A stretch of 64,000 bases of DNA from Cellulomonas sp. (GCF_017744555.1 NZ_JAGIBD010000013.1:62001-126000); one strand, 5' to 3'. Positions 33,601-42,430 are shown, counted from the stretch's first letter. Notes: a model not told the origin generated them from the letters alone. Translations and numbers: made by a program.

Positions 33601-34473
33601 TCACCTGTCGTCGTGCACGACGAGCACCGGGCGCGTCGCTTCACGAATCACCCCGGCGCTGACCGAGCCGAGCAGCATGCCGCGGAAGCCGCCGAGTCCA
33701 CGCGAGCCGACGACCAGCAGCTCAGCATCGCCCGACAGCGCCGTGAGCGCGTCGACCGGGTCGTCGTCCACGAGCGTCAGGTCGACCATGAGACCGTCGT
33801 GCTCGGCGCGGAGCGTCTCCGCCACCACGTGGGCCGCCTTGTGGGTCGGGTCGTCCTGGTCATCCGTCGACAGCGGCGGCGCGCTGCCCCGGCCGAACGG
33901 GTCCGGGATCGTCGGGCGCGCGTGCACCAGCATGAGTGGCCGACCGCGCATCGTCGCCTCCCGGGCAGCTGCGCTCGCGGCGGCCAGCGACGCCGCGGAC
34001 CCGTCGACGCCGACGACGACAGGAGCATCGGGGTCTGCCGGGCGTTGCGGATCGGATCGCACGACGGCCACCGGGCAGTGAGCGTGCGCAGCGACGTGCA
34101 CGCCAGTCGACCCGGTCCGCGCGCGGCCGGTCCGCGCGCGCGCCCCGACTACCACGAGCTGCGCACCCTGGCTCACCTCGCGCAGGGCGGGCACGACCTG
34201 TCCATGCAGGACCTGGATGCCGACGGACGTGCCGGGATGCTGCTCGTGCACCCACGACTTCTGGTCGCCGAGGTAGTGCAGCACAGTTGCTTCCGGGTCG
34301 TCCCCGACCACGTTCGGGTACCAGCTCCACGCCGTGACCAACCAGTCGTCGACGCCACGGACCAGGAGCAGGTGCGCCTGTCGCCGCACCGCCTCCGCCG
34401 CCCCCCACTCGAGGGTGCGCGCGCTGCTGTCCGAGCCGTCGAGGGCGACAACCACGGGACCTTCGGTACGCAT
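33601..34473 (-). CDS. Tandem universal stress protein (WxWYP subgroup)
   Basis: 290 residues with GAGGAGG before the ATG. It has two UspA domains. The first (MRTEGPVVVALDGSDSSARTLEWG) carries the insert WSWYPNVVGDDPEA and a modified loop GARARTGRARTGSTGVHV. The second has the standard loop GSRGLGGFRGMLLGSVS. It shares MRxxGPVVxALxGS and W(S/A)WYP with the USPs at 40310 and 41278, marking a local paralog set. DevR-type box d is 94 bases upstream, between this gene and a divergent USP-ATPase operon. Confidence 0.9.
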   Translation of the reverse strand: MRTEGPVVVALDGSDSSARTLEWGAAEAVRRQAHLLLVRGVDDWLVTAWSWYPNVVGDDPEATVLHYLGDQKSWVHEQHPGTSVGIQVLHGQVVPALREVSQGAQLVVVGARARTGRARTGSTGVHVAAHAHCPVAVVRSDPQRPADPDAPVVVGVDGSAASLAAASAAAREATMRGRPLMLVHARPTIPDPFGRGSAPPLSTDDQDDPTHKAAHVVAETLRAEHDGLMVDLTLVDDDPVDALTALSGDAELLVVGSRGLGGFRGMLLGSVSAGVIREATRPVLVVHDDR

Positions 34474-34567
34474 GAGATGCCTCCTCGTTCTTGCGCGTCG
34501 GTGTACCGGACGAACGCCGGCGACTCCGGCTGATCTCCACGCTCCTCTCTGCGGCTACGCGGGTCTC

Positions 34568-34582
34568 GGGACCTGGGTCCCT
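34568..34582 (+). promoter_or_regulatory. DevR/DosR-type box d
   Basis: GGGACCTGGGTCCCT is a nearly perfect palindrome, one mismatch from GGGACTTNNGNCCCT. It is 94 bases upstream of the minus-strand USP gene. Confidence 0.68.
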
Positions 34583-34611
34583 GTTCTCGCCGCGACTGGG
34601 CCGCCGGCTTC

Positions 34612-34626
34612 GGGACCTCCGGCCCT
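34612..34626 (+). promoter_or_regulatory. DevR/DosR-type box e
   Basis: GGGACCTCCGGCCCT is identical to box f on the opposite strand at 40287. It lies 71 bases before the USP gene at 34698 and 44 bases (start to start) from box d, so the divergent promoters may be controlled jointly. Confidence 0.65.
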
Positions 34627-34697
34627 GCCGCGCCACACGTGCGCGCAGGAGGGTGGAGGTGTCGCCGCGGGCAGCGGCCCGTCACCGGAGGTGGCGC

Positions 34698-35525
34698 ATG
34701 AACGGCCCAGTCGTCGTCGGGTACGACGGATCTCCCCAGGCTCTCAGTGCGCTGGCGTGGGCGACCCAGGAGGCGCGCCGCGAGCAGCTTCCGCTCCGGG
34801 TGGTGCACGTCTCGGAGTTCGGCAGCACCGTCCTCGACGAAGGTGTGCACCACGCGCGCAGCATCGCCCCCGACGTCGAGATCGACGCGTCCCTCGACGT
34901 GTGCGGGGACGCCCCGGGAACGCTGGTCGACGAGGGAACGTGCGCGAGCCTCCTGGTCGTGGGTTCGCGCGGCCGCGGCTTGCTCAGCGGGCTCCTGCTG
35001 GGTTCGGTCAGTGCGGCCGTCGCCGCGCACGCGGACTGTCCCGTGGCCGTGGTGCGACGCCGCGCCGACTCCGCGCGGGCCGCACGCTTGCCGGTCGTGG
35101 TGGGGGTGGACGACAGCCCGGCCGGCGCAGGCGCTCTCGACCTCGCGCTCGCGCAGGCGTCGCACCGCGAGGCACCGCTCGTCGTGGTGCGCGCGTGGGA
35201 CATGCCGACCGTGCTGGGGTCGGTCCTGCCCGGCGCGCCGCAGGAGGTCGAGGTCCAGCGCGCGGCAGAGGCGTCGCTCGCCGAGACCATGGCCGGTCGC
35301 GCCGATCGGTTCCCGGACGTCACGGCGCGCCCCGTCGTCCGACGCGGTGCCCCCGCTGCCGTGCTGCTCGAGGCCGCTCACAACGCGCAGCTGCTGGTCG
35401 TGGGATCGCGCGGGCGAGGGTGCTTCCTCGGGCTGCTGCTAGGGTCCGTGAGCCAGGCGGTGCTTCACGAGTCGCGCTGCCCCGTCATGGTCGCGCACGC
35501 CCGGGTAGGGGCGCGCGGACGATGA
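34698..35525 (+). CDS. Tandem universal stress protein
   Basis: 275 residues; CGGAGGTG precedes the ATG. Two compact UspA domains have loops GSRGRGLLSGLLLGSVS and GSRGRGCFLGLLLGSVSQAVLHESRCPV. It lacks the WxWYP insert and resembles the USP at 22037, so the island has two USP subgroups. Its stop overlaps the start of the P2-type ATPase gene by 4 bases. The same USP-then-ATPase arrangement occurs at 22037-25290. Confidence 0.9.
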   Translation: MNGPVVVGYDGSPQALSALAWATQEARREQLPLRVVHVSEFGSTVLDEGVHHARSIAPDVEIDASLDVCGDAPGTLVDEGTCASLLVVGSRGRGLLSGLLLGSVSAAVAAHADCPVAVVRRRADSARAARLPVVVGVDDSPAGAGALDLALAQASHREAPLVVVRAWDMPTVLGSVLPGAPQEVEVQRAAEASLAETMAGRADRFPDVTARPVVRRGAPAAVLLEAAHNAQLLVVGSRGRGCFLGLLLGSVSQAVLHESRCPVMVAHARVGARGR

Positions 35526-38275
35526 ACGCCGGTGCGACGGTGCCCTCGCGCACGTCCGGGCCGGATCCCGGCCAGTCGACCACACCGGGTACGCCGACCA
35601 TGTGCGGCACGGTGGACGACGGCGGCCCTCGGCAGCGGGACGAGGCGGCCCGCCGCGGACGGTCGGCCGGGCTGTCGGGCGACGAGGCACGCGAGCGACT
35701 CAGGGCCGACGGGCCGAACCGTCTGCCGCCACCCCCCGGACCGCATCCGGTACGTGAGCTCCTGCGCCAGATGGTGCACTTCTTCGCGGTCATGCTGTGG
35801 TGCGCCGCGGGCCTGGCGTGGCTCGGAGGGATGCCCGTCCTGGCGGCCGCCATCGCCACCGTGGTGCTCCTGAACGGCGTCTTCTCGTTCGTCCAGGAGC
35901 ACGCGGCCGACCAGGCGGCCGCCCGGCTGCGCGACATGCTGCCGCTGCGCGCGACCGTGCGCCGCGACGGCGCGACCATGCAGGTCGACGCGTCCGAGCT
36001 CGTCGTCGGTGACCTCGTGGTGCTGACCGCCGGAGACAGGGTGTGCGCGGACGTGGAGGTGATCGACACCAGCGAGGTGGCCGTCGACGAGTCGCTGCTG
36101 ACCGGCGAGAGCCGCCCGGCCAGGCACGGCCGCGGCGAGCGCGTGCTCGCCGGGACCTACGTCGTCCAGGGTCGCACCGAGGCCGAGGTCGTCGCGGTCG
36201 CAGGCGGGACGCGGATCGCGGAGATCGCCGCCGTGATGGAACGCGCGGCACGACCCAGGAGTCCGTTGACCCGAGCCCTGCACCGAGTGATCCGGGTCGT
36301 CGCCACTGTCGCGCTCTGTCTCGGGGCCGGCGCCTTCCTCGTGTCGCTCGTCCTCGGGCGGCCGCCGGGCGAGAGCTATCTGTTCGCGATCGGGGTCACC
36401 GTCGCGCTCGTGCCCGAGGGGTTGCTGCCCACCGTCACCCTCTCGCTGTCCCGAGCCGCGCAGCGGATGGCGCACCGGCACGCCCTGGTCCGCAGGCTCG
36501 ACGCCGTCGGGACCCTGGGGTGCACGACGTACATCTGCACCGACAAGACCGGCACGCTCACCCAGAACCAGATGAGCGTCGTCCAGGCGTGGACCCCCGC
36601 AGGTCCGGTCGGGCTGCACGGTACGGGCTACGCACCGACGGCCGAGGTCCACGGTGAGCCGGCCGCCGTCGCTGCGGCCCGACGAGCCGCCTCTAGCGCG
36701 GCCCGCTGCGTGCCCGACGCCGGTACGACCTTCCAGGGCGGTCGCTGGACAGCCGTCGGCGACCCGATGGATGCCGCGTTGCAGGTCCTCGCAGGACGGC
36801 TCGGCGTACCCGAGCGGCCCCGAGCCGACGAGCACACCCCGTTCGACCCGCGGCTGCGCCGATCGTCCGCCTGGGACGCGGACGGCTTGCACGTCCTGGG
36901 CGCACCCGATGCGGTCCTCCCCCTGTGCGCACCGTGCCCCGGGGCCGAGTCGGCACTCGACCAGCTCGCGGGTGCAGGGCTGCGTGTGGTCGCGGTTGCC
37001 TGCCGTCCGCCGTACGCGGGGACGGAGCCAGGTGGCCACCCCGTGCCGTCCGCTGCCGCCGGAAGCCTGACGCTGCTCGCCCTGCTGGCGCTGTCCGACC
37101 CTCCGCGCGACGACGTCGCCGAGGCGGTGGCGCTGGTGCGCCAGGCAGGCATCCGGCTCGCCATGGTGACAGGCGACCACCCCGCGACCGCCGTCGCCGT
37201 CGCCCGCGAGGTCGGGCTGGTCGGCGACTCCCCCACCGTGGTGTCCGGCACTGCGCTTCCGGCGGACGACGCAGTGCTCGGCGCCCTGCTCGACCGCGAC
37301 GAGGTGGTGGTCGCTCGCGTCGCCCCCGAGGACAAGCTGCGCATCGCCCGTGTCCTGCAGGAACGCGGCCATGTGGTGGCCATGACCGGCGACGGCGTCA
37401 ACGACGGGCCCGCGCTGCGCGCGGCGGACATCGGGATCGCCATGGGGGCGTCGGGCAGCGACGTCGCGCGCGAGGCGGCGGACATCGTGCTGCTCGACGA
37501 CCACTTCGGCAGCATCGTGGCGGCGGTCGAGCTGGGCCGGTCGACTTTCGGCAACATCCGCCGGTTCCTGACCTACCACCTCACCGACAACGTCGCCGAG
37601 CTCGCACCGTTCGTCGTCTGGGCGTTGTCCGGCGGCCGGATCCCGCTCGCGATCACCGTGCTGCAGGTCCTCGCCCTGGACATCGGCACCGACCTCCTCC
37701 CCGCCCTGGCGCTCGGCGCTGAACCCCCGAACCGCCGGTCGATGCAGGGACGACGGCTCGAGACGCTCGTCGACCGGACCGTGCTGCGCAGGGCGTTCGG
37801 CGTGCTCGGACCCACGGAGGCCGCGGTGTCGGTCGGCGCGTTCCTCGTCGTGCTGACCGCCGGCGGATGGGCGCTCGGCGGCGCGGTCTCGTCGTCCCTG
37901 CTCTCGGAGGCCTCAGGTGTGGCGTTCAGCGCGATCGTGCTGGCACAGCTGGCCAACGCCTACGCGTGCCGGAGCGAGAGCCGCTGGGTCGGCGTCACCG
38001 GCGTCCGCGGCAACCCGCTGCTCGCGTGGGCGGTCGTCGTCGAGCTCGTCCTGCTCGGGGCGTTCCTCGTCGTCCCGCCGCTCCCGGCGCTGCTCGGAGG
38101 GACCTTCCCCGGCTTCGGCGGCTGGCTGCTCGCAGCGACAGCCGTGCCCGCGGTCCTTGCGGCCGACACCACGGACAAGGCCTTCCGCGCCCGCCGGCGA
38201 ACCGCGGTGCCACCACGGGTGGCCGTCGTGGCAGGCGTCTCGGCGGGGATCCCGCCGGTCCCAAGGCACGTGTGA
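35522..38275 (+). CDS. P2-type cation-transporting ATPase (CtpF-like)
   Basis: 917 residues. Cation-ATPase N-domain (about 47-75, GLSGDEARERLRADGPNRL). Actuator motif DESLLTGES. Ion-site helix with VALVPEGLLPTVTLSLS. Phosphorylated Asp 341 in CTDKTGTLTQNQM. ATP-binding domain. Hinge MTGDGVNDGPALRAADIGIAMG. C-terminal helices from about 690. PEGL and length mark it as a P2 (Ca/Na/K-type) pump and not a heavy-metal pump. M. tuberculosis ctpF, a DosR-regulon gene beside a USP, is the close functional parallel. The ion is not certain. It is co-translated with the USP gene under boxes d and e. Confidence 0.88.
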   Translation: MNAGATVPSRTSGPDPGQSTTPGTPTMCGTVDDGGPRQRDEAARRGRSAGLSGDEARERLRADGPNRLPPPPGPHPVRELLRQMVHFFAVMLWCAAGLAWLGGMPVLAAAIATVVLLNGVFSFVQEHAADQAAARLRDMLPLRATVRRDGATMQVDASELVVGDLVVLTAGDRVCADVEVIDTSEVAVDESLLTGESRPARHGRGERVLAGTYVVQGRTEAEVVAVAGGTRIAEIAAVMERAARPRSPLTRALHRVIRVVATVALCLGAGAFLVSLVLGRPPGESYLFAIGVTVALVPEGLLPTVTLSLSRAAQRMAHRHALVRRLDAVGTLGCTTYICTDKTGTLTQNQMSVVQAWTPAGPVGLHGTGYAPTAEVHGEPAAVAAARRAASSAARCVPDAGTTFQGGRWTAVGDPMDAALQVLAGRLGVPERPRADEHTPFDPRLRRSSAWDADGLHVLGAPDAVLPLCAPCPGAESALDQLAGAGLRVVAVACRPPYAGTEPGGHPVPSAAAGSLTLLALLALSDPPRDDVAEAVALVRQAGIRLAMVTGDHPATAVAVAREVGLVGDSPTVVSGTALPADDAVLGALLDRDEVVVARVAPEDKLRIARVLQERGHVVAMTGDGVNDGPALRAADIGIAMGASGSDVAREAADIVLLDDHFGSIVAAVELGRSTFGNIRRFLTYHLTDNVAELAPFVVWALSGGRIPLAITVLQVLALDIGTDLLPALALGAEPPNRRSMQGRRLETLVDRTVLRRAFGVLGPTEAAVSVGAFLVVLTAGGWALGGAVSSSLLSEASGVAFSAIVLAQLANAYACRSESRWVGVTGVRGNPLLAWAVVVELVLLGAFLVVPPLPALLGGTFPGFGGWLLAATAVPAVLAADTTDKAFRARRRTAVPPRVAVVAGVSAGIPPVPRHV

Positions 38276-38317
38276 TGGACCGTCGACCGGCCCGACGCAC
38301 TCGTGCGCGCCGCACCG

Positions 38318-38554
38318 TCATGGGATGCGCGGGAAGATCCGCCCCTTGGTGAGGTACAGGATCGGTCCCACGAAGTCCACGGCGATGGCCGCCGCCCACA
38401 GCGGCTTACGTCCCCGCACGAGCGCCGCCGGCCGGGTGGCGAGGTCCGCCCACGCCAACGCGGCCAGTCCGACCTGAACCGCGCCCAGCCCGACTGCGGC
38501 CGCCCGTTCAGGCCCGTTGAGGTCGCGCCAGTGCATATGCAGCTGCACGTTCAT
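38318..38554 (-). CDS. Small PLD-nuclease-N-terminal-type membrane protein
   Basis: 78 residues; GAAGGAG lies before the ATG at 38552-38554. Two membrane helices: about 17-38 (AAAVGLGAVQVGLAALAWADL) and 50-70 (LWAAAIAVDFVGPILYLTKGR). The second matches the PLDc_N signature of small two-helix proteins of unknown role. It is tail to tail with the P2 ATPase with 42 bases between. I see no convincing DevR-type box before it. Confidence 0.7.
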   Translation of the reverse strand: MNVQLHMHWRDLNGPERAAAVGLGAVQVGLAALAWADLATRPAALVRGRKPLWAAAIAVDFVGPILYLTKGRIFPRIP

Positions 38555-38833
38555 CGCTCCGCTCCTTCGTGTGTCTTCCGGCGCTCCATTCCCATCGTCG
38601 GTCGGCAGCGCACCGACCGGCAGAGCATTTCGACCCTGATCCAGCCCGCCCTCCGAGCCGCGGGACGCGGCACGAGACTTTCGACGCTCGGCCGTCCCTT
38701 GCTCGCGGTGTACGCGAAGCGTCAGCGAGCGGGGCGATGCCCACCGACGGACGAGCACCGCAGCCTTGAGAAGGCGACGGTGTCCCCGTCGAGGTCCGCA
38801 TCACGGGACCGTTGTCGCCGCTGCGCGCTCCGG

Positions 38834-40216
38834 TCAGTCCAGCAGCACCTTCTCGCCGCGGCGTGGGACGGTGACCGCGCAGTCCAGCTCCTGCCGGACG
38901 CGGTCCGCCAGCGCCAGCGCAGCGTGTTCCTCACCGTGCACGACGTACACGGACGCAGGCGGCCGAGGCATCGCCCGCAGCCAGTCGAGCAGCTCGTCGG
39001 CGTCCGCGTGGACCGAGAACCCCTCGTCCTGGATCACCTCCGCGCGCACCGGCACGTAGCGTCCTTGGATCTTGACCTCGCGCGCGCCGTCGACCAGGGC
39101 TCGGCCACGCGTGCCTGGCGCCTGGAAGCCGGTCAGGACGACGCAGCTCAGGCGGTCCGGCAGCCAGTGACGCAGGTGGTGGACCACCCGTCCGCCGGAG
39201 GCCATGCCGGACGCCGAGACGACGATGCACGGCGCCCCCGGCTCGTTGAGCGCCATCGACTCCTCGGGAGTCCGGGCCAGGCGCAACGTCGGCAGGTCGA
39301 CGAGGTCGGGGCCGATGCCCGGTCGCAGCTCACCGCGCGTCGCTGCCGCTCGGTAGACGTCCAGCGCCGCCAGTGCCATCGGGCTGTCCGCCACGACGGG
39401 GACGGCAGGGATCGCACCGGTGCGCATGAGCTCGGCGAGCTCCATGAGGACGAGCACCGTCCGGTCGATCGCGAACGCGGCGAGGAGGACGGAGCCGCCG
39501 CGAGCAAGGGTCCGGCGGACGCTGGCGGCCAGCTCGGCGTGGTGGGAGCCACTCGGTGAGTGCACGCGGTCGCCGTACGTCGACTCGATCACGACGGTGC
39601 GTGCGTCGAGGGGGGCAGCTCGCGGCGCCAGAACCGGGTGCGCTGGTCGGCCGAGATCGCCGGAGAACAGCACGCGCGACGCCCCCGCCTGCACCTGGAC
39701 GGCTGCGGAGCCCAGGACGTGACCGGCGGGAGACAGCACGGCCCGTATCCCGTCGGCGATCTCCACGTCGTCGCCGTAGCCGACCGGTCGGAACCGCGCG
39801 ACGGCCCGCTCGGCGTCGGCAAGGGTGTACAGCGGCAGGGGCGGGTCGTGCCGGGAGTAGCCGCCGGCTCGAGCGAACTGCGCTTCCCGTTCGTTGAGGT
39901 GCCCGCTGTCCCGCAGCACGATCGCCGCCAGTGCGGCCGTCGACTCGGTGAGCCAGACCGGCCCCGCGAACCCGTCACGCACGAGGACCGGCAGGTACCC
40001 GCAGTGGTCCAGGTGCGCATGCGTGATGACGACCGCGTCGATGCTCTCAGGCGCGACCGCGAACGGTTCCCAGTTGAGGCGTCGCCACCGGCGCTCGCCC
40101 TGATAGAGACCACAATCCACGAGGATCCGGCCACCGGCCCGCTCCACCAGGTGGGCGCTCCCTGTGACCGTCCCGGCCGCTCCCAGGAAGCTGAGGACAC
40201 TCTGCTGCTCGTCCAT
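38834..40216 (-). CDS. MBL-fold beta-CASP metallo-hydrolase (RNase/CPSF-like)
   Basis: 460 residues, start at the ATG 40214-40216 behind GGAGGG. The metallo-beta-lactamase motif HTHAHLDHCGYLP is present with further metal ligands in SPAGHVLGSAAV and SGDLG. A beta-CASP insert (about 175-390) contains VVADSPMA and ASGMASGGR. The C-terminal RMMBL part has FSVHADADELLDWL and VHGEEHAA. The architecture suggests ribonuclease activity on RNA ends or internal sites. DevR-type box f is 70 bases upstream, so it may remodel RNA under low oxygen. Confidence 0.85.
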   Translation of the reverse strand: MDEQQSVLSFLGAAGTVTGSAHLVERAGGRILVDCGLYQGERRWRRLNWEPFAVAPESIDAVVITHAHLDHCGYLPVLVRDGFAGPVWLTESTAALAAIVLRDSGHLNEREAQFARAGGYSRHDPPLPLYTLADAERAVARFRPVGYGDDVEIADGIRAVLSPAGHVLGSAAVQVQAGASRVLFSGDLGRPAHPVLAPRAAPLDARTVVIESTYGDRVHSPSGSHHAELAASVRRTLARGGSVLLAAFAIDRTVLVLMELAELMRTGAIPAVPVVADSPMALAALDVYRAAATRGELRPGIGPDLVDLPTLRLARTPEESMALNEPGAPCIVVSASGMASGGRVVHHLRHWLPDRLSCVVLTGFQAPGTRGRALVDGAREVKIQGRYVPVRAEVIQDEGFSVHADADELLDWLRAMPRPPASVYVVHGEEHAALALADRVRQELDCAVTVPRRGEKVLLD

Positions 40217-40286
40217 GACCCTCCGTCCGGGTCGGCGCACCGTACGTCGATGCCTCCAGCGTGCTCGGTCGCGTATGTGGAGCCGT

Positions 40287-40301
40287 AGGGCCGGAGGTCC
40301 C
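40287..40301 (-). promoter_or_regulatory. DevR/DosR-type box f
   Basis: On the minus strand GGGACCTCCGGCCCT, identical to box e, 70 bases before the MBL-fold gene. Confidence 0.65.
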
Positions 40302-40309
40302 CTCGAGCA

Positions 40310-41230
40310 TCACGTTCGCATTGGCCCCGCCGACCCGTCGTCGTGCACCACCAGCACGGGGCAGCTGCTCTCCCTGATCACGGCGGAGCTGACCGACCCG
40401 AGCAGCATGCCCTGGAACGTGCCCAGCCCGCGCGAGCCGACGACCAGCAGTGCGGCGCGATGGGCGAGCCGCACCAGCGCGTCCGCCGGGTCGTCGTCGG
40501 TCAGCACGAGACGGACGTCGAGGAGCAGGTTCTCGGCACGCAACGCGTCCGCGATCGTGGCCACTGCCCGATGGCTGGGGTCGTCCCCGCCGGCGGTCGA
40601 GACAGGTGGTCGGGGCCCGTATCCGTAGGGGTCCGCGATCGTCGGGCGGACGTGGACGATCGTCATCGGCAGCGATCGCATGGCGGCCTCCCGAGCGGCG
40701 ACCCGGGCCGCGGCGATCGAGGCGGGCGAGCCGTCCACGCCCACGACCACGACCTCGTCGGGGCTCGCCGGCGGGGTGGTGTCCGGATCCGGCTCGCCCG
40801 TCCTCCAGGGCCGGATCACCGCGACAGGGCAGCAGGCGTGCGCGGCGACGTGGACACCGGTCGACCCCGTCCGTGCTCGACCTGTGCGCGGCCGCGCACC
40901 GACGACGAGCAGCTGGGCCTCCACGCTCTGCTCGTGCAGGCACGGCACGGTCTGCCCGTGGATGATGCGCGACTCGACGGCGAGCCTCGGCAGCCGCTTC
41001 CGCAGCGTTGCCTCCTGGTCCGCGATGTACGGTGCCGCGTCGGGATCCACGTCCTTGCCCCACTCCGGCGGGTACCAGCTCCACGGCGTGACCTGCCACG
41101 CGTCATCGATCGTGCGGACGAGTCTGACGCGTGCCGATCGACGCGCCGCCTCGGCCGCGCCCCACTCGAGCGTATGGGCGCTGCCGGGTGATCCGCTCAG
41201 TGCGATCACCACGGGTCCGTCGGCACGCAT
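40310..41230 (-). CDS. Tandem universal stress protein (WxWYP subgroup)
   Basis: 306 residues; GAGGAGG before the ATG. The first domain MRADGPVVIALSGSPGSAHTLEWG has WSWYPPEWGKDVDP and the altered loop GARPRTGRARTGSTGVHV. The second domain carries GSRGLGTFQGMLLGSVSSAVIRESSCPV. It lies 47 bases downstream of the USP gene at 41278 on the same strand and probably shares its promoter (box g). Paralog of the proteins at 33601 and 41278. Confidence 0.9.
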   Translation of the reverse strand: MRADGPVVIALSGSPGSAHTLEWGAAEAARRSARVRLVRTIDDAWQVTPWSWYPPEWGKDVDPDAAPYIADQEATLRKRLPRLAVESRIIHGQTVPCLHEQSVEAQLLVVGARPRTGRARTGSTGVHVAAHACCPVAVIRPWRTGEPDPDTTPPASPDEVVVVGVDGSPASIAAARVAAREAAMRSLPMTIVHVRPTIADPYGYGPRPPVSTAGGDDPSHRAVATIADALRAENLLLDVRLVLTDDDPADALVRLAHRAALLVVGSRGLGTFQGMLLGSVSSAVIRESSCPVLVVHDDGSAGPMRT

Positions 41231-41277
41231 GAGTGCCTCCTCGCTCTCCGCACGACCGGCCGCCGATCAGCCGCCCG

Positions 41278-42147
41278 TCAGCCGTGGTCGCGTGCCACGA
41301 GGACGGGAACCGTCGCCTCGCGGATCACCGCGCTGCTGACAGAGCCGAGCAGCATGCCGATGAAGGTGCCCAGACCCCGGGATCCCACGACGAGCAAGGC
41401 GTTACCTGCACCGAGCTCGACCAGCGCGTCTGCTGCGTCGTCGTCGACCAGCGCGAGCTCGATCGTGAGGTCGCGGTGCTCGTCCTGAAGCGACTCGACG
41501 ACGACGAGCGCACCCTTGTCAGCAGGGTCGTCCGGGTCGTCTGTCGCGAGCGGCAGCGCTCCGCCGAGGTGGGGCCCGGTCGGACGCGCGTGCACCACGC
41601 GGAGGCGGCCGTCGCGCATCGCAGCTTCGCCCGCGGCGAGGCGAGCGGCGGCGAGCGACCCCAGCGACCCGTCGACACCGACGACCACAGCCGGCTCCGG
41701 TGACGCGGTGAGGTTCGGGTCCGAACGGACGGCCGCCACGGGACAACTGGCGTGTGCGGCGACGTGGAGAGCCAACGAGCCCGTGCGAGAGGGACGCGAC
41801 CGCGTTGGTGCACCCACGACGAGCAGCTGCGCCCCGCCGCTCAGCGCCCTCAGCGCAGGCACGGTCCGGCCGTGCATCACGTGCGTGCGCACGGTCAGGT
41901 GCGGGTGGTGGTCGACGACGCGAGCCGCCCGGTCGGCAAGGTCGTCGGCGAGTTCGGCCTCGACGCTCGTGCTGTCGACGAGCGTCGGGTACCAGGCCCA
42001 CGGCGCGAGCCGCCAGGTCTCATCGATCGCGCGGACGATCAGCAGGTCCGCGGACCGTCGGACCGCTTCGTCGGCGGCCCACTGGAGTGTCTCCGAGCTG
42101 TGTGGCGCGCCGTCCAATGCAACGACCACAGGTCCGTCGGTACGCAT
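41278..42147 (-). CDS. Tandem universal stress protein (WxWYP subgroup)
   Basis: 289 residues, start MRTDGPVVVALDGAPHSSETLQWA at the ATG 42145-42147 with GAGGCGAG upstream; the frame is open further but lacks a better start. The first domain has WAWYPTLVDSTSVE and loop GAPTRSRPSRTGSLALHV. The second has GSRGLGTFIGMLLGSVSSAVIREATVPV. First gene of a two-USP unit with DevR-type box g 88 bases upstream. Confidence 0.9.
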   Translation of the reverse strand: MRTDGPVVVALDGAPHSSETLQWAADEAVRRSADLLIVRAIDETWRLAPWAWYPTLVDSTSVEAELADDLADRAARVVDHHPHLTVRTHVMHGRTVPALRALSGGAQLLVVGAPTRSRPSRTGSLALHVAAHASCPVAAVRSDPNLTASPEPAVVVGVDGSLGSLAAARLAAGEAAMRDGRLRVVHARPTGPHLGGALPLATDDPDDPADKGALVVVESLQDEHRDLTIELALVDDDAADALVELGAGNALLVVGSRGLGTFIGMLLGSVSSAVIREATVPVLVARDHG

Positions 42148-42235
42148 GACTCGCCTCCTCGGGCTGCCGGAACGGCCCTCTGCCGGAAACGCACCGCTTG
42201 ACTCCAGCGTCGTCCTGCGGGGCGCTGCCCGTCCC

Positions 42236-42250
42236 GGGACCTCAGTCCCT
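42236..42250 (+). promoter_or_regulatory. DevR/DosR-type box g
   Basis: GGGACCTCAGTCCCT is a near palindrome with one mismatch from GGGACTTNNGNCCCT. It lies 88 bases before the USP pair. Confidence 0.68.
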
Positions 42251-42403
42251 GGTTGCCGATGCTGCTCGTGGGCCGTCGACGTCTTGCGTCGCACGAGCAT
42301 CGCCGCCCAGCGCCGGCCACGAGGCATCGGCACGGTGAGGCTCGCGCGGCGACGTGCTGGTCGGTCCTGGGTGAGGATCGAGCAATCTCGACGGGCGCAC
42401 GCC

Positions 42404-42430
42404 GGGCTGCCACGATTTGAACCTACGACC
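42404..42430 (-). pseudogene. Decayed copy of the 3' end of tRNA-Pro
   Basis: 24 of 27 bases match the 3' end of the intact tRNA at 42609-42635 in the same orientation. The T-stem no longer pairs (GTAGG against CGTGG), and no anticodon arm follows. Instead there is a 16-bp palindrome at 42432-42447 (CTCGCGGATCCGCGAG). It looks like a remnant, possibly left by an element that used the tRNA 3' end as attachment site. Confidence 0.55.

Noticed and set aside
38806-38819. GGGACCGTTGTCGC, possible DevR-type box upstream of the small PLDc_N gene
   Set aside because: Only the first half-site fits and the position is over 250 bases from the start.
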